From assembly GCF_026914265.1 (NCBI RefSeq), contig NC_069126.1, positions 33,739,346 to 33,803,345 of the forward strand: a stretch of DNA of 64,000 nucleotides. Reading direction: 5' to 3'. Both the position numbers and the translations under genes were made by a program. The notes under the pieces were generated by a model. The model worked only from the letters and a program-made list of their open reading frames with translations. It was not told the DNA's origin and searched no databases. Numbering within the stretch: the stretch's first letter is position 1; each line of letters begins with the position of its first letter. Below, piece by piece: positions 34,236-45,405 of the stretch. Source of the DNA: Mya arenaria (lineage: Eukaryota > Mollusca > Bivalvia > Myida > Myidae).

Positions 34236-36860
34236 TCAACGTTCAATGGCTGTGGTCAGATTTTCCCAAAACAATAGCTGCCCGTCTGGATTGCGTGTAT
34301 AACTAATGTACGAATGATTGTCCATCCAATCCATTATTTCTAGCGGTAATTCTTTCGTGGGAACATTCTCGTACAGTACAATTACTAAACACCCATTCAC
34401 GCACTCTCGATTGCCAATACTTTCCATTCTTGCCATGTTGAACTCAAATATGCACCACTGCTTCTTTATAAAAGCTTTAGAGAGGATCACCACTGTTTTC
34501 TTGCTTGTGCGTATCGCATCCACTATGTTGTCCTGTATCGGTATGCCTGGTAGAAAATCCCGTTGGTGTACACACAGCTTCATCCCTCTGCCTTCCAATC
34601 GTGGTATTATATCGGCTCGAATAAAATGTAAGTCATGATCTGAATAAGATATAAATGCATCGTATCGGTAATTTTCATATTCATCGTCGTTTACTAGTCG
34701 GCGGTAGCCAAAATAACTTTGCTTTGTCATGTAGTACCAATACCGAAGTTTCCATCTCTTTTTGTACAAAATGACTCCAAATATAATTGAACAGGCTGAC
34801 AATACACTAAACGCGGACAGTAAAATCGCAACTGTATATGATCTGCATTGTGCACGCAAGTGGGGCACATCGCGCAGAAATCCATTTGCATCTACAGAGC
34901 TCCCATTTAACCTATAGAAAACCATCTCATGAAAACCTTGTAACCTTTCTTTATGATCAACCAACCAGTACAAAAAAATCTGATTGCTACAGCTGTATTC
35001 GATTGAATTGTTTCGCAAATCCAGAGTAAAATTCTTTCCTATACGCTCTGAATTGTCTTCAAGAAGTTGCGTTATATCTTTATTAAGCGTATGAACTGCG
35101 TTACCTCGAAAGTTCAAATGAAGTAGATTTTTTAAAGGCTGTACATCAATGTCAATTTGTTCGATGCTGTTACCGCTTAGGTCAATTTCTTCAATCTTTC
35201 CGAGACGACTAAATATACTCCTTTTGAGGTGTGTAATGCGGTTTGTTGACAGATTTAGCATTTTCAAATTGGTTAGATATTTAAACGTGTCTCCACCTCC
35301 CGGATGTGCAAACATTCCTCCCAAATAATTTCGATCTAGCTGAAGGTTCTCAAGTTTGTACATTGACAAAAAGTCTGAACTAATGAATGAACAGTAAGAA
35401 CGTGAAAACGACAGAAACTTTAGATTTGGAAATGGACCAATCCTGCCCCTCAAGGAAGGATAAGCGTTTTTTGAAGAATCCAACACTTCCAGTGAGTTAT
35501 TTGATGGATTTATAGTGAATTCTGTTTTGTCAAGGTTATAAACCATATTGCAGCCGGAGAAATAAACTCTTTTGAGAGACCTAGAAAACTGTGGTTTTAA
35601 ATCACCAGCTGTTTCATTTGGTGGAACATACGTACAGTCAGGGATTTCTTTCGCAATGGTCTTCAAACTTTCTTCCGTCATATATTGACATTTCGAATCC
35701 CTGCTTCGATCGTTGTCGTCTTTTGATTTGGGTTCCGCAAGGTATTTTATAGGCGCGTGCATTTTGTTTTGATTATTTGCATCGATTTGTAGAACGTTTT
35801 CCAGGCAACCAAATTGAAACAGGTATAATCCAAAAGAGAATTTATTCTCTTGTGCGTAAATTGTTTCCAAGTGCTTCGGAAATAATACAAAGGTGTTCTT
35901 TTCTACCATTTGGACCTTGTTGCCATCAAATGCAATTGCTTTCAGAGATGTATTTCGAAGGTAGCATATATCTCTGTTCAGAATTATGGTCCCAACGCCA
36001 AATGTTGTATAAACCCGTGAGTAATTCAGAAACTGGATATTTGTAAACTGAAGCGAATAGGAAACGTTCATCAGGGAGCTAAATCCAAGACGCCTGTTCA
36101 AAGAAAGGTCTAGGATTTCAAGACTCACCAAGTTTTTAAAGGCATCTCTGTAAATATTTTCAATTTTGCACGAGGATATATCTAGCACACGTACATTTAC
36201 AAGCGAGTAAAATGTGGTCGGAAAAATTTCCTTTATGGAGCAGAAACCCAAAGGTCCTTTTGATGATAGAGTTAAATTCCTGACGCTGCTGTTTTCATAT
36301 TCCAGACCTATATCTGTTTCAATGCCATCCATCTCCAACACCTCAAGTTTCTGTAAATAAGTGAGATTTGGGTAGTCAAAGCTCCTTTCAATCTCGTTAT
36401 CCTCTGGAAAATTGCCAAATAGTTTGAGGATTCTTAGAGTTGACGGAAAAAACCCAGGGTCAAACGCCGTCTTGTTGAAAATATCGAGCACGTTATCGCT
36501 CAAATCAAGGGCCAATATATTCTGAAAATCCTTAAAGACACCACTATGCAGTGACGAAATCTGGTTGTAATTCATATTCAAACTACTGATGTTTCGACAG
36601 TTGTTCACGTCTTCGGCATTAAAGTTACCAATGTTATTCCGTGCAATATTAAGATCCGACACATTTGGGTATATTTGCGCAATGCTTTCGCAAACCTGAC
36701 GAATGTTAACTTTTCTTGCTTTACAATCCATTGCAATTGTTCCTGATGGACTCGTCACGCAAGAACATTTTAGTTCGGGTCCACATCTAGATAAGCTCAT
36801 CGATATGTTCACGTGTACAATAAGAACTGCTAGAACGAACATATAATCATCCAACTCCAT
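34236..36860 (-). CDS. Toll-like receptor, single coding exon, 874 residues
   Basis: Type I membrane receptor of innate immunity. Residues 1-22 form a signal peptide (MFVLAVLIVHVNISMSLS region). An N-terminal cysteine cluster (CGPELKCSC ... C) is LRRNT-like. Two blocks of leucine-rich repeats follow, separated by a charged non-LRR island with cysteines around residues 360-430 (RSRDSKCQYM). A C-terminal Cys-bearing cap precedes the transmembrane helix at about 675-699. The cytoplasmic TIR domain is 733-874, with box 1 YDAFISYS, box 2 RDFLPGIPI (BB-loop proline kept) and box 3 FWENL, so it should recruit a MyD88-type adaptor. No introns, which is usual for many molluscan TLRs. Length is normal. 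A truncated paralogue lies 4 kb away in the same orientation. Ligand cannot be inferred. Confidence 0.97.
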   Translation of the reverse strand: MELDDYMFVLAVLIVHVNISMSLSRCGPELKCSCVTSPSGTIAMDCKARKVNIRQVCESIAQIYPNVSDLNIARNNIGNFNAEDVNNCRNISSLNMNYNQISSLHSGVFKDFQNILALDLSDNVLDIFNKTAFDPGFFPSTLRILKLFGNFPEDNEIERSFDYPNLTYLQKLEVLEMDGIETDIGLEYENSSVRNLTLSSKGPLGFCSIKEIFPTTFYSLVNVRVLDISSCKIENIYRDAFKNLVSLEILDLSLNRRLGFSSLMNVSYSLQFTNIQFLNYSRVYTTFGVGTIILNRDICYLRNTSLKAIAFDGNKVQMVEKNTFVLFPKHLETIYAQENKFSFGLYLFQFGCLENVLQIDANNQNKMHAPIKYLAEPKSKDDNDRSRDSKCQYMTEESLKTIAKEIPDCTYVPPNETAGDLKPQFSRSLKRVYFSGCNMVYNLDKTEFTINPSNNSLEVLDSSKNAYPSLRGRIGPFPNLKFLSFSRSYCSFISSDFLSMYKLENLQLDRNYLGGMFAHPGGGDTFKYLTNLKMLNLSTNRITHLKRSIFSRLGKIEEIDLSGNSIEQIDIDVQPLKNLLHLNFRGNAVHTLNKDITQLLEDNSERIGKNFTLDLRNNSIEYSCSNQIFLYWLVDHKERLQGFHEMVFYRLNGSSVDANGFLRDVPHLRAQCRSYTVAILLSAFSVLSACSIIFGVILYKKRWKLRYWYYMTKQSYFGYRRLVNDDEYENYRYDAFISYSDHDLHFIRADIIPRLEGRGMKLCVHQRDFLPGIPIQDNIVDAIRTSKKTVVILSKAFIKKQWCIFEFNMARMESIGNRECVNGCLVIVLYENVPTKELPLEIMDWMDNHSYISYTRNPDGQLLFWENLTTAIER

Positions 36861-38044
36861 CTTTTTGAGAATGAAATGCGTTTATATAATATGAGTTTTA
36901 GCGTTCCATGCGACCATTGTTCATAAAAACTCGTTAGGCTCTGTTTGTAGAATATCCAGATGAATAGATGAAGGAAATAAAATGTACAATGAAAAACAGG
37001 CCATTTACCTTCAATGAACCACCGGCAAATAAGCTTTCAACATTGTTTATGCACGTCCGGATTGGTTAAGTGTTAAAAACACGCATCTGGTATAACAAAT
37101 ATGGCGATGAAACAATGTTATTACATTCTAAAGCATGATGCGAGCACGGAAGTTTAATTTAGTGGTAGGATTTGGTTCAAATATAACGCCTTTGTGTTAG
37201 GCATGCATGTAGTTTCACTTCTATACCTGCGTGTTAATATAACAGCAGTGTGTTTGAATTCTATTTCTGTCATTGACTGTAAAGCACGATCCATGCACTT
37301 TCATTTAATGTTTTAATAAATCAATGATTCAAACGAAGAAAGAAACACGATAAAACTTGCAAACAAGAAAATGAAAACCATCATGATGTACTACGCAGTG
37401 CACTGCACTGAGATTATTTCCTTCAACATTCGGCAATTTCTGGTTCATTCTGACGTCAATTTCATACAATATATATACATATTTTAAAAATATATTTATT
37501 TTAAAGAATGATCAGATTTATGATGACTCTTAATTAATTGGTTTTGAGGATATGTCGTTTTACGATTGTGTCACACAAACAAACAATTCATTTGAAGACA
37601 TTTCATTTGAAAAACAAGGGCAACGAACATAATCTGTGACTTTTGTTTGAGTTATCTTTCTTTTTAAGCCTATATAAACACGCATACTGGTGTTATCTAA
37701 TGAAAACATGCTCCTAGTTAATCTAAATACAATGTTTGAATGTGTTTTACTTACAAGGACGGTGAGTAGACCATTTTGTTCCTAATCAAAATAGTCAAAA
37801 TAGGGGAGACAGCATAAGCTAAGATTTATTCACAATGAATTTTGAATTTTAACAATTAGACCGAACACCTGACACTACAAATAATATTCTAAATTTCAAC
37901 AAATTGATCCCACATCACAATGTAATCTACACTACAGAAAGCAACAGCATGTAATTGGAACATGGCTTGTTGTTGGCAGCAAATATCGAGTAAACAAAGA
38001 TAGAAAATAGCTGTAGAAATCACGTCAAAACTCAATTAACATAC
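36861..38044. other. TLR upstream region
   Basis: A TATATAA lies about 20 bp before the start codon, too close to serve as a normal TATA box unless the leader is very short. 37080-37180 is shared with the pseudogene's upstream side. No other feature. Confidence 0.45.
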
Positions 38045-38413
38045 TTAAAGCAGCAATCTTACAGATTGAACGTTTTGACACCTTTTTTTATTTTTTTGTC
38101 TTGGAACGAACCATTTTTTTTGCGAAAATCCATGAAAACCAGTTCTATAAGACTCCTGACAGAAAAATAGATCGCAGATTTTTATATTTTAGTTCAAAAG
38201 TTGATGTTTTATGCATTTTTCCTTAAACCGTTAGTAACGGTTCATGCCATAAAACATTAATTTTCGATCGGAAATATAAAAATCTACGATCTGAGTTTTT
38301 GTCAGCAATCTTATATCATTGGTTTGCAGATATATACGCAAAATATTGCCCTTTCCAAGACAAAAAATAAAAAAAGTTGTAAAAATGGTAAATCTGTGAG
38401 AGTGCAGCTTTAA
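38045..38413. mobile_element. TTAA-bounded foldback MITE, copy 2
   Basis: Same family as 23286-23609: TTAAAGC start, internal GAACGTTTTGACA and GCGAAAATCCAT, and TGTGAGAGTGCAGCTTTAA end. The left terminus is more diverged. It lies in the TLR upstream region and has no counterpart in the duplicated segment at 31.2-32.1 kb, so it inserted after the duplication or was lost from the other copy. Confidence 0.88.
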
Positions 38414-38897
38414 TACAATGATAAATAAGTACATAGATAACGTGGAGTGGAGTAAAGATGAGTGAGGAGGGTAAGTGAGCGATTTTAAGGGTGAGATATT
38501 TGGTTCAGAAAAGCTGAAGTGATGGTGGTTTGCCTTGATTGTAGGGATTTCCTTTAAGAAATATCCTCTTTTGACAGTTTACAATGTGTGTCAGATAGTC
38601 CCTAACACACTTGTGAAGGAGTAAAATAATAAGTACAATGTTTAAATTTGCTTTCATTAACTACAAAAGTTTGCAAAGATTTATATCAACACATAGTACT
38701 CCACATTAATTTGTACGATTTGTTGTTTAAACACCTGTCTCACTATCACGATATTTCTCGCTACATGCTGCTTAATGCGGCAATGTATATAAAGCCGGCA
38801 CTATAAACCTTCCACAATTCACGGCTTGTGGCAATGAGTTGTCTGCGCAATGTTTGCTCTAAACCTATGCATGATAATTATAGGTCATAACTATAAC

Positions 38898-39245
38898 ATG
38901 TCAGGGCAATTGATACGATACTTGGACGACTTTTTCCGGCAATATTTAACACAACCATATGCGGTGCAAAATAGATTATCACGCTTTAATCTACGTTTTG
39001 AAATGAATGCTAAAACATGAGACGAAGAACGCGCATTCAGTCGTATAGATATCGAAGATATTCGAAGAATGGTAGAAGGGAAACCGCCAATACTCCGAAC
39101 ATTTTGTCGGAACAAGTCGTATGTTACGCGCCTTGTGTCGTATTTTGTGACAATGCCTCGACTGTGGCTTTTGGGTGTAAGAACTATGCGAGATAACACC
39201 ACAATAGGCGACAATACATTGTTAGTTGCGAGATTAGTTGAATAG
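38898..39245 (+). other. possible decayed coding segment, one in-frame stop
   Basis: From ATG 38898 the plus strand reads 40 codons (MSGQLIRYLDDFFRQYL ...), one TGA at 39018, then 74 more codons (DEERAFSRIDIEDIRRMVEG ...) to TAG at 39243. The composition looks protein-like, with charged helices. The opposite strand is also open for 166 codons (38891-39391) but reads less like a protein. No family recognised. Its start lies in the block shared with 32.1-32.4 kb. Confidence 0.35.
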
Positions 39246-41677
39246 TACCAAGTCACACTGTCAGAAAAAATGTAGAATTGCCAACGAAAATTGTGAGATA
39301 AGAGAAAAATTGATCCAAATGCGTATTGAAACATCAAAACAATAAATTCACTGCTGTCACAGTGTTTCGTCGATATAAGAACGATGCTCATTTGATATTT
39401 ATGCGACTTTGCACGAGTTTGTGTACAGTAACAGCACGATGTACAATGTGTTTATACGATTAAATGCACAAGTCGATGCAATATTGTAAAATACACTGCG
39501 GAAATTGGTACAGTATTCGTGAGACTAAAAATGATTGAATGTGAGTTATGAACATTTTTACCATTTGCAAAAAGGATGTTGAAATGATAAAATTTAATAC
39601 TGATTTGCATATAGCATTACTGACTGCTTGTCACGCTCGTGAAGACGCACGAATTGACGTGGAATTGCGATTAATATTCGAAGAAAGGTCGAGTGAGTCC
39701 TAGTTATCATTATTGTCTCCGATTCTCGTATTTTGTGGCCCGTGATTTGACCATTGTTTTGGATGGTGAGGACAGGCGATTACATACGGAAAATGCGACA
39801 ATATTCAGGGCTGTTGTACCACAATGTACGACTTACGAGATTTGTGCAAAAACTTGTCTAAACCGCCGATTCAAAGTCCAGCGAATGAAGATCAATTTAT
39901 TTTAGTTTTATTTTGTTCAGATTTGGTGAATTTGTGTTGCTTAATGCCTTTAAAAAGAAAAAACTGTCGAGACAGAACCTTTACAGAAAAAAATCTTCAT
40001 TAAATTCTTCGATGTCGAGTGTTTCTCAGAAATATTATAAAATTAATCCCAGATGCAAAACTCATTTGGCTACGAACAAAATTGTTACATTGAACCAAAA
40101 CGCGTGCCAATTTTCCATAGAGAACTGCTTCTAGTTATATTGATAAGCATGAAGCACAGACGTATAACAAAACCTCGTTTTCCTCCATGTATAGTATTGT
40201 TTTAGTGAATTTCTTTGGAGGTATTCAGATCATACTGAGGATACTGTAAATTTGACCGGCAAATGAGTCCTAAGTGTAATCGTTTACACTATTCTTATTA
40301 CAATATGATGTTAAACCTAGGATACTCTCTAGGGCTCCCATAAACAAAAACGATCAAACCTGCATTTGCAAATCGCGACTGAGATGTCCGTATGTGCAAG
40401 TTGTGACAACAAACCTCAGTTGTTTAACCTGTAGACACTGGAAAGAATTAGTATGCTTCTGTAAATTTCCTAAATTGACTTGGCAAATTTAGGTCTAAGG
40501 GAAGTAACTTTGATGTTAATTCTTACAGGATGTTAGCAATATAACGATACCAGATACATATCTTTTAATAATTCCATATTTTTCCGTATATGCGATCGAA
40601 ATCGATAATTCCGTTTCGATCGCATTTTCAATCGATCAAGTGGATTGACATGTATTGATTGATTACACGATTTATATCGATCAATTTCGATCTCAATTTC
40701 GGCATTAAAGGCCGGGATTTTTTAAATGCTGATCCGTTGGTTTCAATCTGTGCACATGGCTCTTGCATTTATGTGCGAAAACGGTTTTAAAGTAAACTAC
40801 TTCTTTGAGAAATAACTAAAATAAACTAAGGCCACAACAAATTGATCATTTGTTCTACGGATTTTGCAAAAAAAAAGCAGGAGCGAGCGAGCGAAAAAAT
40901 TTTTTTTTTAATTTAAGGCAAATCAGAAGCGAGCGAAAAGCGAAAAATAAAAAAAATAAAAAAAATGTATATTTCTTTCCAAATTTATCATACAACTATG
41001 ATAAGAAATGCTTTTTAATTGCAAAAAAAAGGTTCTCAGTTATAATTGAAAAGGTTTTGAATGTATCACATGTTAATCTGTCTCAATATTTAAAAAATGC
41101 AATAAGATCCAGTGCTTTACTATTAACATTCATTGCATCAGCAATTTAAAAGTGGATATTATTGTAAAGACAGCATTCCTCACAGTAACGTGCAATTATT
41201 CGAAGACCAAAAAGAACAACTATTGTATTCATTCCGTACTAATCTAACTTACTATCACAAAAAACATTTTAGACAAGTAAGAGTAATTTATCATTTGAGC
41301 ATTTCTAAATACTGGGTCAGGTCTAAATTTGAACCTCTTGAATCTCACGATATAATTGTAGTGACATTGACATGGCAGTATATTGAAAATGTAAATAACA
41401 CAGAACATTTCTGGAAAAAAATATACACTGTGAATTGAATTGTGGGAAAATATAATTGAAGCAGTAGCAAACAAATCTGAAATGTGGCACTGGTCATAAT
41501 ATTAAGTGCAGGTGATGGATTAAAGATATTTCCGTTTCAAGACCTCGCCTTGACCACGAACCTATGGTTTATAGGTTTGTGCCTTGAAAAAGAATAACAT
41601 GACAGCCTCTATAGCTTCAATGCCTGTAAGAGACAGGCCACTTTATCACTAATTGATCAAAGAAAATAAGTGCGATA
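39246..41677. other. AT-rich intergenic DNA
   Basis: No gene recognised. 40590-40700 has several ATCGAT/TCGATC repeats. Small frames at 39693, 40850 and 41133 show no family. Confidence 0.35.
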
Positions 41678-41983
41678 TTGCACCAGTCAATTGCAACCAC
41701 GCCCCCCCCCCAGACCCGGGGAATAGCAGGGACTTTGGCTTTCGGTCCAGCCAAGCCCGGGCAAAGTTCTCGCCCTGCGTACTGCTCGTAAAAACCCCGC
41801 AAAATGCCCACGCACCCAAGGGACTCTAGATAAGGCCCATTCCACGCTGAATTTGGCTGGAAGACAAAACCACCGCATTCACACGGTACTGCGGGGCCAC
41901 CTGGAAGGTAAAAACACAACCCATTTCCCCGGTATACCCCTGGACCTGAGAGGGGGGGTGTGGCTACAATTGAATGGTGCATA
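41678..41983. mobile_element. GC-rich MITE, copy 2
   Basis: Left TTGCACCAGTCAATTGCAAC and right TACAATTGAATGGTGCAT are inverted ends of the family at 26592-26940, with a C10 run next to the left end and a G7 run next to the right. Interior sequence differs substantially from copy 1. Non-coding. Confidence 0.8.
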
Positions 41984-42057
41984 AAAACAAAGAATTTAGA
42001 AAATTAAAACAGTCATTATATTTATAAAAGGTTGTATTTTCTGGTTTTACTGATGTT

Positions 42058-42389
42058 ATTATTATACTATAATTATGTGTAAATACAGACTGTTTCTAAA
42101 ACATTAACAAGTCCTACTTTTTTATCTGTTGATAACACTTGAGTATATGAATACTAAGAAATGCATTTTAGACTTTAAAAAAAATAACTCACGAGAACGT
42201 GTTCAATGGTTGTAAGTTGTGTGATTATTATACTATAATTATGTGTAAATACAGACTGTTTCTAAAACATTAACAAGTCCTACTTTTTTCTCTGTTGATA
42301 ACACTTGAGTATATGAATACTAAGAAATGCATTTTAGACTTTAAAAAAAATAACTCACGAGAACGTGTTCAATGGTTGTAAGTTGTGTG
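42058..42389 (+). repeat. 166-bp tandem duplication, almost identical
   Basis: 42058-42223 and 42224-42389 differ by a single seen base (TTTTTTATCTG versus TTTTTTCTCTG). This is either a very recent duplication or an assembly artefact. Confidence 0.95.
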
Positions 42390-43640
42390 TCCGGCGTGTA
42401 TTTGAATAGAAGTTTTGCATTCAAAATCAGATTTAGTTATTATTGACCACTAAATTTTGAGTACAAAACAATGAATTATTTAAAACACACATAGATAATT
42501 ATTGCCTTTGACGCTGTGAAACTGCTATTGTTTACTGAAGACTATAATCCATTGACTATGACACTGATTTTCGCTTAAAACGTGTATTTTACATTACGAA
42601 AACTATAAAAACTGATTGAGTAAACTGAAAATTAATAATACCGGAAAGGAATAACAACGGTGCGTCCTGCAAAATATGCCCGATAAAAAAGACTGTCAAC
42701 AAATATCAGCTGTTTTGCGGTTACCCGGACCTGATTTTGTCCTGACACGAGGAAAGTTTGTTCGCGAAGAATGTAAAGCATAGAAATACCTTCAAAAAGA
42801 CGAAGTCGCCGTCGCAGGTTTAAATTTTATGTAAAAGAAATTCAGAAATAGGAGAAATTGAGAAGTATACAAAACAAAATCCGCGCGGCAAAATAATATG
42901 TGCAGGCGCATTTTTTTTTATTTTTTTTTCGTTTTCGAATTTTAGGTGCGGCAAATCCGACGAACAAATAATCAATTTGTTGTGGCCTAATTAGAAATAT
43001 GAATTTCAAGTATAGGTGAAACTGCTCATCAGTTCTGAATGGACTTAAAGTTTCGTATGACCAGCACTCTGATTTAATTTTCTGGATTTTTTTTTAATTT
43101 AATGACAAAACATTTAATAATGTTCGTGTTTTTTTAAGGTTCATGCTTGTGATCAGGCTTTGTCCATACATTCAATTGGTATAATGCCGGTGTTATAATA
43201 AAATTTGACCCGTTTAAAAGTGACCCTAAGGGTCATTTTTTAACGGATTATTGATTCATTTTCAACGTTGAAAAATGACCCTGCCCATTATTTAATGACC
43301 CCAGCCACGCATTAAAAAATGACCCCTTTGAAAACTGATCAGCTGTATGCAGGTTATATTTCAACGTTGAAAACATATCCAAGTAACCTTATATAATACG
43401 CCTTTTACCATACACTTGTAAAATAAACACTTTTGCACCATTTTTATATTTTAATTGATTAAAGGGGCTCGTTCATAGATTGCCAAATTGCAATTTTTAA
43501 GATTTTTTGTTTTATATTCCAAAATAAACTGATGCAACGCATTAGATATGTTAAAATTTAAGACTGACAACTGGACTCTTTGAAACCGCTTGATTTCTAC
43601 AGCGTTAATAGCGTTCTGCAGACCTCTCTTTATATCGAAG
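42390..43640. other. intergenic DNA
   Basis: No gene. 43200-43335 carries several small palindromes built on AAAAATGACCC and GGGTCATTTTT. Confidence 0.35.
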
Positions 43641-43644
43641 GTAG

Positions 43645-43735
43645 TGTACCAACTCCGTTGCCGAGTGGTCTAACACGCTGAAAATACTGTTGGACGTATA
43701 GTCGTGAGGTCGGTAGGTCTTTGGTTCGAAATCCC
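43645..43735 (+). mobile_element. tRNA-derived SINE head
   Basis: TTGCCGAGTGGTCTAACACGC resembles a pol III A box (class II, Leu/Ser-like) and GGTTCGAAATCCC resembles a B box. Spacing fits a tRNA head, but the stems do not pair well, so this is a SINE or tRNA relic and not a functional tRNA. Confidence 0.55.
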
Positions 43736-44020
43736 CAAATAGATATGAAAATATAATTTCGTAAGTAACTGGAGATTAAATCGCAACTACTCATAACAGC
43801 TCGTAAACACATCGTAACGTACAGTAATCGTAAAGGCTAGATTGACCATAATCTTTCGTAACTCAATAGCAACAACTCGTTAATACAACGTACCTCGTTT
43901 AACTGTCGTATCAAATGGTAACAAATCGTTAATTTTGGTCATAAATTTATCAAAAAAAACTCAATATATTGGATCGCAATTTGGTCGTAAACAACTCCTT
44001 AATATCTCGTTAAAGTGGGC
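43736..44020 (+). repeat. TCGTAA/TCGTTAA-rich segment
   Basis: About 13 copies of CGTAA or CGTTAA in 280 bp, directly after the tRNA-like head. The same word dominates 8.2-8.4, 15.0-15.15 and 47.7-47.85 kb. It may be the body of the SINE or part of the shared repeat family. Confidence 0.5.
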
Positions 44021-45405
44021 AAACCGCATAAATTTCCTGATGAAATAATTCATGAAGGACATCTGTGGTCTTCAAATTAATGTGCATTTATTTGAAACCC
44101 TTCAGTTTTCGTACGAGTTTTGTATTAAGATGTTTACTTATAATGAACCATGGTTGGGGTTTCGTTTAGTCTTTATCAAGGCCATATCTCAATAGCCAAC
44201 CGATGAACAGGAAAGAAACGTCTCATCGGCCATCGAAGTGATCAGCCTTTTCAAAATAAATACTCTTGCCCCTATTTGGCCCCTAATCGACTTAAGAAAT
44301 TCTGATTCAGATACTATTTGATAAAATAAGTTGAAACATCAATTACAAGTCTTCCTAGACAACTGTTACTTAGTTTCCTCTAATATTAATGAGTATATTG
44401 GGGATGAATAGTGTGTGCAGTTTGATAAAATATTTGTTTCGACAAAAGAAACAGGTTTTGACTCATTTTCGAGACTTTCTGTTTTAAGACAATTTTGTGC
44501 GAAATCGAATTCTCTCCTTTTCATAGCATGGCCTTGGGTGATAACAAGCTTATTGTTTAACTCGACCATGTGACTTACATTTTTAGCATGCACATCAAAT
44601 GTGTGAGCAAGCTTTCCCTTCGATTTGAACAGATGACCTATATTTTTCAATGCTACCTAGTTTTGCACAACGCCTATGACGACACATGCATTTTGAAAGT
44701 TTGTATCCAATATAATATTTTATAGACTATTTATGGCTGCAAAACAAGAATGGCAAATTCGCTCTTCAATGCGTCTTGACTGAAAAGCCCGTAATGGGAT
44801 CTGACCAATTACGCAAATAGAAGTTGTACATTTCTGTTTGCAAAATGTGGTCTCTTTCAAACTCACTCCAGGTATATACAAACAATTATGAACGAACGAC
44901 GGACGGACGGACAATGAGTGATCACCATGCTCAAAGGTCCCGCCACTACTTCACAGTTCAGCTTTAAAAGGGCTTTTACCCTTGCCTATTAAATATTGTA
45001 GCCAAAGTAAAACAGGTTTCACTTAATAAAGCACGAAATCGCAAAAGGAATTTTCCAACCTTTGTCGACTATAAGTTGTTTGTAGAAATTGTGTCCCGAT
45101 TTTAACTATATGAAAATATGAACATCTATTGAATACCTTTAATGGCGTCAATTATGTGTTTTTGATGGGAGTTCAACATTTTTGTGATTCTTGAGTTTAT
45201 TTGGGGTAATGAATGGAAGATTGTTAATAACCAGTTTTATTACGAAAACCACGTTATGGAGTGACCAAACGCATGCAAAGTGACAACACACGATCAAATC
45301 CACGATTTTCATGGAAAACAACAAACAAGAACACTGAGTGTTTAGCTCCTTCAAACATATCAAACATGTAAAGTGCATTCATGACTATTAACATGAAATC
45401 ATCTA
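44021..45405. other. intergenic DNA
   Basis: No gene recognised. Confidence 0.35.

Noticed and set aside
34318..36046. Plus-strand frames across the TLR
   Set aside because: Antisense shadows of the TLR coding sequence, also present over the pseudogene.
38891..39391. 166-codon minus-strand frame as a gene
   Set aside because: No family, membrane or signal pattern; the opposite strand looks more protein-like.
41617..41982. 121-codon Gly/Pro/Cys-rich minus-strand protein
   Set aside because: Lies inside the GC-rich MITE and shares its inverted ends.
43645..43735. Functional tRNA-Leu/Ser gene
   Set aside because: A and B boxes only; stems do not close properly.
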